From: an uncultured Xanthobacteraceae bacterium
Lineage (GTDB): Bacteria; Pseudomonadota; Alphaproteobacteria; Rhizobiales; Xanthobacteraceae
Direction: 5' to 3'
Length of the DNA: 8,344 nucleotides
NCBI GenBank assembly: GCA_955652195.1
Contig: CATPBC010000409.1
Span: 1-8,344 of the forward strand
Position numbers and translations under genes: made by a program
The notes under the pieces: generated by a model
The model's input: only the letters and a program-made list of their open reading frames with translations
Told to the model about the DNA's origin: nothing
The model's database searches: none
Part shown: one piece after another, positions 1 through 7,245 of the stretch
Numbering within the stretch: position 1 is the stretch's first letter
Layout of the letters: each line of letters starts with the position of its first letter

Positions 1-903
1 GGCAACAATGGCAAGAAATGGGTCGGCGTTCCCTGGTGCATCCTTGGCAACGAGAACTCGTATCGCAAATCGTGGTTTGAGGCGGTCGGGGTTACGAAGT
101 TTCCGGAAACCTGGGACGAGTACCGCGCCGCCGGCAAAAAGCTTAAGGCCAAAGGCCAACCGATCGGCCAGGCAATGGGCCATAGCTTCGGTGATCCGCC
201 GACCTTCTTCTATCCCTATCTGTGGTCTTGGGGCGGCAAGGAAGTCGAGAAAGACGGCAAGGTAGCGCTCGACAGCAAGGAAACGCTCGAGTCGGTCAAA
301 TACTGGACCGCGTTCTGGAAGGAATGCTGCGACGAAGGCGGGCTTGCCTGGGACGATTCCAGCAACAATCGCGCCTTCCTTTCCGGCACGATTTCGTCAA
401 CACTGAACGGCGCTTCGATTTATCTCGAAGCCAAACGCAAACCCGATAACTATCAAAGCGACAAAGGCACCCCGCTCTGGCAGGACATCCTGCACGGCGC
501 GCTGCCCAAGGGCCCTGCGGGGCAGTTCAGCTATCAGCTGCCAATGACCAACATGCTGATGGGCTATTCCAAGCAGCAGAAGGCCGCCCGGGACTTTCTC
601 GCTTGGATCACTTCGAAACCGGTCTACCAGGCGTGGTTCGAATCGCAGCAGGGCTATTCGGTCGGTGCAACGACCGTCTGGGAGCAGGACCCGCTCTGGC
701 AGAAGGATCCGGTCATGCTGCCATTCCGCCTGGCTGGCCGCTCCGGACAATTCCCCGGCTATGCCGGGCCGGCGGATCGCAAGTCCGGCGAGGTGTTGAG
801 CAAGTACGTCATCGTCGACATGTACGCCAAGGCGGTGCAGGGCATGCCGGCGGAGGAGGCCGTAAAGTGGGCAGCCGGTGAGCTGCACAAGATTTACGTC
901 TGA
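1..903 (+). CDS. ABC transporter extracellular (sugar-type) solute-binding protein, 5'-truncated by the window edge
   Basis: The reading frame is open from base 1 to a TGA at 901-903 and gives 300 residues with no start visible, so the N-terminus (signal peptide and first part of lobe 1) is outside the window. The visible part looks like the SBP_bac_1 family of CUT1 importers. It opens with the conserved stretch KKWVGVPWCILGNENSYRK, followed by an ETWDEY segment. The end carries the aromatic-rich hinge and C-terminal region (WFESQQGYSVG, then a block ending ELHKIYV). Full family members are usually about 420-450 residues, so roughly 120-150 are missing. Cys occurs at visible residue 13 and as a vicinal pair at 109-110, which is notable for a periplasmic protein. 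The gene lies directly upstream of two CUT1 permeases and a MalK-like ATPase, so it is inferred to deliver the substrate to that complex. The substrate (sugar, polyol or glycerol-phosphate-like) cannot be read from the sequence. Confidence 0.9.
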   Translation, partial: GNNGKKWVGVPWCILGNENSYRKSWFEAVGVTKFPETWDEYRAAGKKLKAKGQPIGQAMGHSFGDPPTFFYPYLWSWGGKEVEKDGKVALDSKETLESVKYWTAFWKECCDEGGLAWDDSSNNRAFLSGTISSTLNGASIYLEAKRKPDNYQSDKGTPLWQDILHGALPKGPAGQFSYQLPMTNMLMGYSKQQKAARDFLAWITSKPVYQAWFESQQGYSVGATTVWEQDPLWQKDPVMLPFRLAGRSGQFPGYAGPADRKSGEVLSKYVIVDMYAKAVQGMPAEEAVKWAAGELHKIYV

Positions 904-942
904 TTTGCCGCGCGATGATCGGTGACCGTTCGAACTCCCGTA

Positions 943-979
943 GCCGCGCCGCCTGGCCGATAGGTCGGGATGGCGCGGC
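943..979 (+). promoter_or_regulatory. Intercistronic stem-loop between binding-protein and permease genes
   Basis: GCCGCGCC at 943-950 is perfectly complementary to GGCGCGGC at 972-979, giving an 8-bp GC-only stem. Within the loop, CCGA (957-960) and TCGG (965-968) can form a further 4-bp hairpin. There is no T-run after the stem, so it is not a standard intrinsic terminator. The likely role, by analogy with malE-malF type operons, is to protect the abundant binding-protein mRNA from 3' exonuclease decay and so lower expression of the permeases. That role is inferred. Confidence 0.45.
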
Positions 980-1006
980 CGGCGCCGAGCGGAAGAGGAG
1001 CCGGCA

Positions 1007-1948
1007 ATGGCAATAAGCGAGGCCGTAGGTCAACGACCGTTCGTGCGGGCCCCGCGGCGTGGAGTGGCCACCCGGTTGCTTGAGGATGAACGCTGGCTCG
1101 CGGCGGCGCTGCTATTGCCGACCGTCGTGCTGCTCGGCCTCTTTATTGCCTATCCTTTCATCGAAGGCGTGTTGTTGTCCGTCACTGACACGAAGGTAGG
1201 TATCCCCGGCCATTTCGTCGCCCTGCAGAACTTTATCGCGCTGTGGCACGACAGCATCTTTGGCACCGCCGTTTGGAATACGTTCGTGTACACAGCAGTC
1301 GCGACCGTCTTCAAGCTCGCTTTGGGCTTATGGCTGGCGCTGCTGCTCAATCGGCATTTCAGGGGCAAGGCGTTCACCCGCGCGTTTATTCTGTTGCCCT
1401 TCATTATTCCGACCGTGCTCTCGACCTTCGCCTGGAAATGGATGTTCGATCCGACCTTCAGCGTTATCAACTGGTCGCTGTTTCAGCTCGGCCTCATTCA
1501 CGGCCGGATCAACTGGCTTGGCGATCCCAATCTCGCGTTGATTTCGGTGATCATCGTCAATGTGTGGCGCGGCGTGCCGTTCTTTGCGATCAGCCTGCTC
1601 GCCGGGCTACAAACCATCAATCCCGAACTGCAAGAGGCCGCTGCGATCGACGGCGCGCGTCCTTGGCAGCGTTTCTGGCATGTTACGTGGCCGCTACTGC
1701 TGCCAGTGACAATGGTCGTGGTACTGTTTTCGGTGATCCAGACCTTCGCCGATTTTCAGCTCGTCTACGTGCTGACAGGTGGCGGGCCGGCGAATGCTAC
1801 GCAGCTCTTCGCCACTTACGCCTATCAGGTCGGCGTCGGCACCGGTCTGTTGAGCGAGGGTGCAGCCATCTCCCTAGCCATGTTCCCGTTCCTGCTCATT
1901 GTCGTGGTGGTGCAACTTCTCTACATCCGCCGGGTTGAGGTGCACTGA
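1007..1948 (+). CDS. Sugar ABC transporter permease, MalF/UgpA-like (CUT1 family)
   Basis: This 313-residue inner-membrane protein is a usual length for the UgpA-like branch of binding-protein-dependent permeases. Hydrophobic segments lie at about residues 31-53, 88-113, 123-145, 176-200, 226-250 and 285-307, consistent with six membrane spans after a basic cytoplasmic N-terminus. The EAA loop that contacts the ATPase is seen at about 206-217 (PELQEAAAIDGA), followed by the usual tryptophan- and proline-rich stretch (WHVTWPLLLP). The GGGPANAT motif near 258-265 is also typical of MalF-like permeases. The ATG at 1007 is preceded by GAGGAG at 995-1000 with a 6-base spacer, so the start is well supported. 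The gene lies 103 bases after the binding-protein gene and 3 bases before its partner permease. It is inferred to form a heterodimer with that partner; the substrate is unknown. Confidence 0.93.
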   Translation: MAISEAVGQRPFVRAPRRGVATRLLEDERWLAAALLLPTVVLLGLFIAYPFIEGVLLSVTDTKVGIPGHFVALQNFIALWHDSIFGTAVWNTFVYTAVATVFKLALGLWLALLLNRHFRGKAFTRAFILLPFIIPTVLSTFAWKWMFDPTFSVINWSLFQLGLIHGRINWLGDPNLALISVIIVNVWRGVPFFAISLLAGLQTINPELQEAAAIDGARPWQRFWHVTWPLLLPVTMVVVLFSVIQTFADFQLVYVLTGGGPANATQLFATYAYQVGVGTGLLSEGAAISLAMFPFLLIVVVVQLLYIRRVEVH

Positions 1949-1951
1949 ACT

Positions 1952-2803
1952 ATGATCGAAGGGGCAAAGTGGCGCCGCTGGGTTTACTTTTATATTCCAC
2001 TCAGTGGATTCGTCTTCTGGCTGCTGTTCCCATTCTACTGGATGCTAGTGACGTCGATCCGGCCGGATCGCGAGCTCTATCGTCCATGGATGGCGCCTAA
2101 CTACACGCCGTTCTGGACCGCGCATCCAACGCTCGTCCATGTCATGGACCTGCTGACCGAAACTTTGTTCACCAGGTGGATGCTCAACACACTTTTCATC
2201 GCCATCGTTTCGACGGTGATCTCACTGTTCTGCGGTGTTTTTGCCGGTTACGCGCTTTCGCGCCTGAAATTTCCCTTCGCCGGCAGTCTGGGCGCTGGGA
2301 TCTTCATCACCTATCTCGTGCCGCAGACGCTGCTGTTTATTCCGCTTGCGGACATCATTCGTAACTTTCACCTGGGCGACACGCCCTGGGCGCTGATCCT
2401 TACGTACCCGACTTTTCTTATTCCGTTCTGCACTTGGCTGCTGATGGGGTACTTCAAGGCGATCCCGCGGGAGCTTGAAGAGTGCGCCAGGATCGACGGC
2501 GCGACACGTTGGAAGGCAATGCTGTACATCATCATCCCGATCGCGGTTCCGGGAATCATGTCGGCCGGCATTTTCGCCTTCACGCTGTCGTGGAACGAAT
2601 TCATCTACGCGCTGGTCTTTCTCTCTTCGGCCGAGCAAAAGACGGTTTCGGTCGGCGTCACTTCCGAACTTGTCCGGGGCGATGTGTTCTATTGGGGGCA
2701 ATTGATGGCCGGCGCGCTGCTCGGTTCGATTCCGGTGGCCTTCATCTATTCTTTCTTCGTCGAGCATTACGTTGCCGGCCTCACCGGCTCAGTAAAGGGA
2801 TGA
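1952..2803 (+). CDS. Sugar ABC transporter permease, MalG/UgpE-like (CUT1 family)
   Basis: This 283-residue protein has a short basic N-terminus, a first membrane span at about residues 11-33, and further hydrophobic segments near 77-101, 112-134, 145-167, 192-215 and 248-270. The MalG-type EAA loop is present at about 172-184 (PRELEECARIDGA), with Cys178 where most relatives have alanine. The periplasmic loop after span 1 (TSIRPDRELY) and the SWNEFIYALVF segment at 213-223 are typical of the UgpE/MalG group. Its ATG follows the upstream stop by 3 bases. The only Shine-Dalgarno-like element is GAGG at 1937-1940, inside the preceding gene, so translation is probably coupled to the upstream permease. 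It forms the second half of the membrane channel. The substrate is not identifiable. Confidence 0.93.
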   Translation: MIEGAKWRRWVYFYIPLSGFVFWLLFPFYWMLVTSIRPDRELYRPWMAPNYTPFWTAHPTLVHVMDLLTETLFTRWMLNTLFIAIVSTVISLFCGVFAGYALSRLKFPFAGSLGAGIFITYLVPQTLLFIPLADIIRNFHLGDTPWALILTYPTFLIPFCTWLLMGYFKAIPRELEECARIDGATRWKAMLYIIIPIAVPGIMSAGIFAFTLSWNEFIYALVFLSSAEQKTVSVGVTSELVRGDVFYWGQLMAGALLGSIPVAFIYSFFVEHYVAGLTGSVKG

Positions 2804-2807
2804 GGCG

Positions 2808-3899
2808 ATGGCGCGCGTCCTGATCCGCAATCTGAATAAGATGTATGACGACTTTCACGCCGTCAAAGACGTGAACCTTGAGATCCGCGACAAGGAATTT
2901 CTCGTGCTGGTCGGACCGTCCGGTTGCGGCAAGACCACCACGCTGCGCATGGTGGCTGGACTGGAAACGATCACCTCGGGTCAGGTGCTGATCGGCGACA
3001 CAGTGGTGAACGACTTGGCGCCGATGGACCGCGACATCGCCATGGTGTTCCAGAATTATGCGCTCTATCCGCATATGAGCGTCTACGACAACATGGCGTT
3101 CGGCCTGAAAATGCGGAAAGTCGAGCGGGCGGAAATCCGCAAGCGCGTCCAGGACGCGGCCGATATCCTTGGCATTCGCGATTACCTGGCGCGCAAGCCC
3201 CGCCAGCTTTCCGGCGGACAGCGCCAGCGCGTCGCACTTGGCCGCGCCATTGTGCGCCACCCGCAAGTGTTTTTGTTCGACGAGCCGCTTTCCAATCTGG
3301 ATGCAAAGCTCCGCGTGCAGATGCGCGTCGAGCTGAAGATTTTTTTTAATTTTCTGAAGACCACCGAGATCTACTTCACCCACGACCAGGTGGAGGCGAT
3401 GACGCTCGGCGATCGCGTTGTGGTCATGCGGGGCGGCCTGGTGCAGCAGGTCGGCGAACCGCTCGAACTTTACAATGCTCCAGTCAACCGTTTTGTCGCC
3501 GGCTTCATCGGTTCGCCGGCGATGAATTTCGCCCCGGTCCGGGTGAGCAATGGCAAAGATGGCTTGCGTGCGGACAACCCCGGCTTCGGCATCGATGTGC
3601 CCGCCGAAATCCGGCCGCGGCTTCAGCCCTATGCCGGCCGGGATGTGATCATGGGCATTCGGCCGGAAGACTTGCAACTCGCCAACGGCAGCTACCCTCC
3701 GGGACTTTGCTTCGATGCGATGGTTGAAGTGGTGGAGAAATTAGGCCCCGAGATTCTGCTCGACCTGCAGGTTGGCGAACAGACCATGGTTGCGGCAGTC
3801 GAACCGAATGTACGCGCTAAACGCGGTGATAAGCTGCGCTTCGCGCTGCGGCCGGAGCGTCTGCATTTCTTCGATACCGGTTCCGAAGCGGCGATCTGA
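2808..3899 (+). CDS. Sugar ABC transporter ATP-binding protein, MalK/UgpC-like
   Basis: This 363-residue cytoplasmic ATPase would power the CUT1 importer. The nucleotide-binding domain has Walker A GPSGCGKTT at 36-44, the Q-loop at Gln82 (FQNYALYPH), signature LSGGQ at 134-138, Walker B VFLFDEP at 154-160 (Asp158, Glu159), D-loop SNLDA at 162-166 and the switch histidine His192 in THDQ. The C-terminal third contains GIRPED at 283-288, the mark of the MalK-type TOBE/OB regulatory domain. Overall length fits UgpC/MalK proteins. The start is supported by AAGGGA at 2795-2800, 7 bases before the ATG, and the gene begins 4 bases after the permease stop. Oddities are the phenylalanine-rich KIFFNFL segment (177-183), encoded by a T8 tract, and YFTHDQ where YVTHDQ is commoner. 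In UgpC/MalK relatives one ATPase often serves several importers, so it may not be exclusive to this one. Confidence 0.95.
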   Translation: MARVLIRNLNKMYDDFHAVKDVNLEIRDKEFLVLVGPSGCGKTTTLRMVAGLETITSGQVLIGDTVVNDLAPMDRDIAMVFQNYALYPHMSVYDNMAFGLKMRKVERAEIRKRVQDAADILGIRDYLARKPRQLSGGQRQRVALGRAIVRHPQVFLFDEPLSNLDAKLRVQMRVELKIFFNFLKTTEIYFTHDQVEAMTLGDRVVVMRGGLVQQVGEPLELYNAPVNRFVAGFIGSPAMNFAPVRVSNGKDGLRADNPGFGIDVPAEIRPRLQPYAGRDVIMGIRPEDLQLANGSYPPGLCFDAMVEVVEKLGPEILLDLQVGEQTMVAAVEPNVRAKRGDKLRFALRPERLHFFDTGSEAAI

Positions 3900-3921
3900 C
3901 CTCGCGGCGAAGGCCGTCGCA

Positions 3922-4287
3922 GTGAAACGTGCGAGAGTGGGGCTGACAAAGTCAACGACTGCGTTGCCGCCTGACCCCATACCTGACCAATTGCGGAAGG
4001 CATTCCATGACGCCGTGCGGCTCTATGCCGATTGGAGCCCGGCGCTGCCTGAGCCGGAAGCGCAAATCGGCGGCGGTTCGCATGCAATCAGCGCAGTATG
4101 CGCGCTTGTCGAAAAATTCGACGATCGATTGCCCGAGGAAATATTCGAGCGTCTGATGCTTCATATGCGCGAGATACGCTACACGCTGCTTCGGCAAAAA
4201 CTCGTCGCCGGGCATTCTTATGGCGCTGCTGGGCGCTGTTTCTTAAGGTTGATCGAGGATCGCAAGCGGCACTTCCTGGTGCCTTGA
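3922..4287 (+). CDS. Hypothetical small protein, unrecognised
   Basis: I do not recognise this 121-residue protein. The GTG at 3922 is chosen because GAAGG (3909-3913) lies 8 bases upstream and because earlier starts in this frame would overlap the ATPase gene by more than 120 bases. A second GTG at 3937 is a weaker alternative. The first 25 residues are basic and proline-containing and look disordered. From about residue 50 (QIGGGSHAISAVCALVEKF) to 114 the sequence looks helical, with alternating charged and hydrophobic residues (LPEEIFERLMLHMREIRYTL). There is no signal peptide or membrane span, so it is probably cytoplasmic. It starts 22 bases after the MalK-like gene and ends 26 bases before the DUF4242 gene, consistent with one transcript. 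No function is proposed. Confidence 0.65.
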   Translation: MKRARVGLTKSTTALPPDPIPDQLRKAFHDAVRLYADWSPALPEPEAQIGGGSHAISAVCALVEKFDDRLPEEIFERLMLHMREIRYTLLRQKLVAGHSYGAAGRCFLRLIEDRKRHFLVP

Positions 4288-4313
4288 AGTTGTAAACGTA
4301 GAGGAGAGCGGCC

Positions 4314-4595
4314 ATGGCTTTGCAGAAGTTCATCATCGAGCGTGACATTCCCAAGGTCGGCACTTTCGAGCGGGAACAGTTGCGGCAAGCGGCGGCAAAA
4401 TCGAACGATGTGCTGCGGCAACTCGGCCCCGACATTCAATGGGTCGAGAGTTATGTTGCCGATAATAAAACCTTCTGCGTCTATCTTGCCAAAGATGAGG
4501 CGATCATCCGCAAGCACGCCGAGATCAGTGGCTTTCCAGCCACAAAGATCACGGAAGTTAAAAAGATGATCGATCCGACCACTGCCGCATCGTGA
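4314..4595 (+). CDS. DUF4242 domain-containing small protein
   Basis: This 93-residue protein matches the pattern I know for DUF4242 along nearly its whole length: an N-terminal strand with FIIERDIP (6-13), a central WVESYVADNKTFCVYLA block, then a conserved helix-strand region with HAEISGFPATKITEV (residues 68-82), including the family's His followed by GFPA. Members are small alpha/beta ferredoxin-like proteins. One Streptomyces relative (SCO4226) is described as nickel-binding, but the biological role is generally unknown and metal binding here is only a possibility. No signal peptide is visible. The ATG at 4314 is preceded by GAGGAGAG about 6 bases upstream, a strong ribosome binding site. 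It appears to be the last gene of the CUT1 operon, because a 248-base gap follows. Confidence 0.82.
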   Translation: MALQKFIIERDIPKVGTFEREQLRQAAAKSNDVLRQLGPDIQWVESYVADNKTFCVYLAKDEAIIRKHAEISGFPATKITEVKKMIDPTTAAS

Positions 4596-4843
4596 TCTCC
4601 CCAAAATCGGCAAGGCATGGACGATCGTCGTCGCGCGCGGGAAGCTGACAACTTAGGCGCCGCCGCGAACCCCGCGTGCTAGGAAATATTCCAAGCTTGG
4701 GTCCGAATTATCCTGCCGCCTTGCGTTGACGCGCCAATGTGCGCCGTGTCACGTTTTGCTGCCCTGTTTCTGCTAGCCGGCCAAAAACAAACAATAGAAG
4801 CGGGGCCGAGGAGGATACGTACCCCAATGACGGCCCGATCGGC
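4596..4843 (+). promoter_or_regulatory. Intergenic region, probable promoter/leader of the Liv-type operon
   Basis: This is the largest non-coding gap in the window. It separates the DUF4242 gene from the LivG-like gene and is the natural place for the second operon's promoter. It contains two perfect 10-bp palindromes, GACGATCGTC at 4620-4629 and CCAAGCTTGG at 4691-4700, either of which could be a regulator site, though 10-bp palindromes also arise by chance at this scale. A TTGACG hexamer at 4726-4731 resembles a -35 box, but no convincing -10 lies about 17 bases downstream. No intrinsic terminator is evident. Assignment as a promoter region rests on position. Confidence 0.35.
4809..4814 (+). 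promoter_or_regulatory. Strong Shine-Dalgarno AGGAGG upstream of the livG-like gene
   Basis: AGGAGG is the strongest ribosome binding site core in this gap. It lies 12 bases before an out-of-frame ATG at 4827 and 29 bases before the ATG at 4844 that opens the ATPase frame. It is therefore too far to serve the ATPase start directly and better placed, though not ideally, for the small upstream ORF. Confidence 0.45.
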
Positions 4844-4847
4844 ATGA
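4827..4847 (+). CDS. Possible six-residue leader ORF overlapping the livG-like start
   Basis: ATG at 4827 opens the frame MTARSA and stops at TGA 4845-4847, which overlaps the ATPase start codon (4844-4846) in the arrangement ATGA. The AGGAGG at 4809-4814 precedes it. The same frame is open upstream from another ATG at 4737 (36 residues in all), but that start has no ribosome binding site. A ribosome ending here could restart on the ATPase gene. This may be a true translational-coupling leader or chance, and there is no codon-level evidence in so short an ORF. Confidence 0.25.
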   Translation: MTARSA

Positions 4848-5655
4848 CGACTTCCCCGCTGCCGTTAGCCGGAGCGACTGCCGGTCGCGCTACACCTTTG
4901 CTGGAGATTGCGCAGCTGACGATGCGCTTCGGCGGTATTGTCGCGCTTGAAAACGTCAGCTTCACGGTGAGCAAGGGCCGAATTGCGGGGTTGATTGGGC
5001 CGAATGGTGCCGGCAAGACCACACTGTTCAACTGTCTGAGCAGGCTTTACCGCCCGGAGCGCGGCGACGTCCGCTTGAACGGCAGATCGCTACGCCAATG
5101 CACCGCGTCGGATATCGCCGCGATCGGCATCGGTCGCACGTTCCAGAGCCCGGCGCTGTTTGCTTCCATGACGGCGCTCGACAATGTCAAGGTCGGCGGC
5201 CATGCGCGCGGCCGCAGTGGAGCGCTGCTCGATGCGGCGACGCTACCGTCGGCCCGCCGTGAAGAGCGCGAGCTCGACGAGGCGGCGCGCGCGATGCTGG
5301 CTTTCGTCGGAATGGAAAGCGCGGCGGCGCGGCCGGCCGCCAGCCTGTCCTTCGCCGCGCGCAAACGCGTCGAACTCGCGCGCGCGCTCGCTGTGCGGCC
5401 GTCTTTGCTTCTGCTTGACGAGCCGGCTGGCGGCCTCAACCACGATGAGGTGGCGGAACTCGGCGCGCTCATTCGTTCGGTCCGCGATAAGCTCGCAATT
5501 ACCATCCTATTGGTCGAGCATCACATGGGTCTGGTGATGAGCCTGTCGGATCAGGTTGTCGTGCTCAATTTCGGCCGAGTGATTGCCGACGGGCCGCCCG
5601 ACCAAGTGCGCGGTAATCCGGCAGTCGGCGAAGCCTATTTGGGGACGCGGCACTG

Positions 5656-5656
<1 letters not shown>
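4844..5656 (+). CDS. livG: Branched-chain amino acid-type ABC transporter ATP-binding protein, LivG-like
   Basis: This 270-residue cytoplasmic ATPase is of the HAAT (LivG) group. Walker A GPNGAGKTT is at 52-60, Q-loop Gln101 in GRTFQS, Walker B LLLLDEP at 188-194 (Asp192, Glu193), the LivG-type GGLN D-loop follows, and switch His226 lies in LLVEHHMGLVMS. The roughly 20-residue lead-in and the long loop between the Q-loop and signature are normal for LivG. The signature is unusual: LSFAARKRVELARAL at 168-182 has Ala171 where the near-invariant glycine of LSGGQ/LSYGQ is expected. The frame is open upstream to a GTG at 4739, but those residues look non-coding and ATG 4844 puts the protein at family length; it is the only ATG near the conserved start. 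The stop overlaps the next start by one base (TGATG). The real substrate may be amino acids, urea, amides or aromatic compounds. Confidence 0.9.
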
Positions 5657-6363
<707 letters not shown>

Positions 6364-6373
6364 ACGGGCGCCG

Positions 6374-7243
6374 ATGCACCAGTTCCTGCAACAGGTTTTT
6401 TCCGGGCTTGCCGCTGGCGCCGTCTACGCGAGCCTCGCGCTCGCGCTGGTGATGATCTACCGCGCCACCGATCTCGTGAACTTCGCGCAAGGCGAAATGG
6501 CGATGTTCTCCACTTATATCGCCTGGACGCTCGTCAATGCCGGGTTGCCGTTCTGGGGCGCGTTTTTAATCACGCTTGCGGTTTCGTTCGTCGGCGGCAT
6601 GGCGGTCGAGCGGATTGTCATCCGCCCGGTCGAAAACGCGCCGATCCTCACCGCGGTGGTCGTCACCATTGGACTGCTGTTGATCTTCAATTCGCTCGCC
6701 GGCTGGATCTACAGCTACACATTGCAGGAGTTTCCGAGCCCGTTCCCCGATCGGACGCTATTCGGCGCCCTGATGACGACGCGCGACCTCGGCGTGATCG
6801 CGGTGACGCTCATGATGCTTGTGGCGCTGTTCTGCTTTTTCCGCTTCACGGCGACCGGATTGGCAATGCGGGCCGCTGCGCAAAATCCGGAATCGGCGCG
6901 ATTGTGCGGGATTCCTGTGGGATGGATGTTGGCCGTCGGCTGGGGCTTTGCCGCCGCAATCGGCGCCGTCGCCGGTATCATGGTAGCGCCCGTTCTGTTC
7001 CTCGATCCGAACATGATGAGCGGCGTACTGCTCTATGCCTTTACCGGCGCGCTGCTCGGCGGCATCACAAGCCCGATAGGCGCCGTGATCGGCGGCCTGA
7101 TTGTCGGCGTGACTGAAAATCTGGTCGGCACCTACCTCATCGCCAGTCAGCTCAAGCTCACTGTGGCGCTGATATTGATCATTATCGTGCTTGTATTCCG
7201 GCCGAATGGCTTGTTCGGCACGGCGGTCGTACGGCGGGTGTGA
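6374..7243 (+). CDS. livH: Branched-chain amino acid-type ABC transporter permease, LivH-like
   Basis: This 289-residue inner-membrane protein is dominated by hydrophobic segments (about 8 spans, including regions near 10-30, 43-53, 60-80, 90-112, 138-157, 183-207, 215-245 and 260-275). Family landmarks are the early VNFAQGEMAMF motif at 35-45, the cytoplasmic coupling region TGLAMRAAAQNPESARLCGI at 161-180, and a C-terminal FRPNGLFG at 275-282. Length fits LivH/UrtB-type permeases. The ATG at 6374 lies 10 bases after the LivF-like stop. Its stop overlaps a GTG at 7240 and is 2 bases before the ATG at 7246 of the next permease. It is inferred to form the channel with the LivM-like protein. 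Substrate is not determinable from these motifs. Confidence 0.94.
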   Translation: MHQFLQQVFSGLAAGAVYASLALALVMIYRATDLVNFAQGEMAMFSTYIAWTLVNAGLPFWGAFLITLAVSFVGGMAVERIVIRPVENAPILTAVVVTIGLLLIFNSLAGWIYSYTLQEFPSPFPDRTLFGALMTTRDLGVIAVTLMMLVALFCFFRFTATGLAMRAAAQNPESARLCGIPVGWMLAVGWGFAAAIGAVAGIMVAPVLFLDPNMMSGVLLYAFTGALLGGITSPIGAVIGGLIVGVTENLVGTYLIASQLKLTVALILIIIVLVFRPNGLFGTAVVRRV

Positions 7244-7245
7244 CC

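Noticed and set aside
397..888. Minus-strand open frame of 163 residues opposite the binding-protein gene
   Set aside because: The plus strand encodes a recognised binding protein through this span, and the antisense product has no domain and shadow-like composition.
2781..3677. Long open frame of 298 residues on the minus strand opposite the MalK-like gene
   Set aside because: It is fully antisense to a clearly recognised ATPase, is rich in His, Arg and Asp as expected from reverse-complemented GC-rich coding DNA, and has no recognisable motif.
3772..3921. Longer version of the hypothetical protein starting inside the MalK-like gene
   Set aside because: It would overlap the ATPase gene by 128 bases, and the added residues are the out-of-frame reading of conserved TOBE-domain coding sequence. 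A GTG with a good ribosome binding site lies at 3922.
4726..4754. Sigma-70-like promoter with TTGACG as -35
   Set aside because: The hexamer 17 bases downstream (TCACGT) does not resemble a -10 box, so no promoter is called.
4739..4843. N-terminal extension of the LivG-like protein from GTG 4739
   Set aside because: The extra 35 residues do not resemble LivG, the GTG has no ribosome binding site, and starting at 4844 gives the normal family length.
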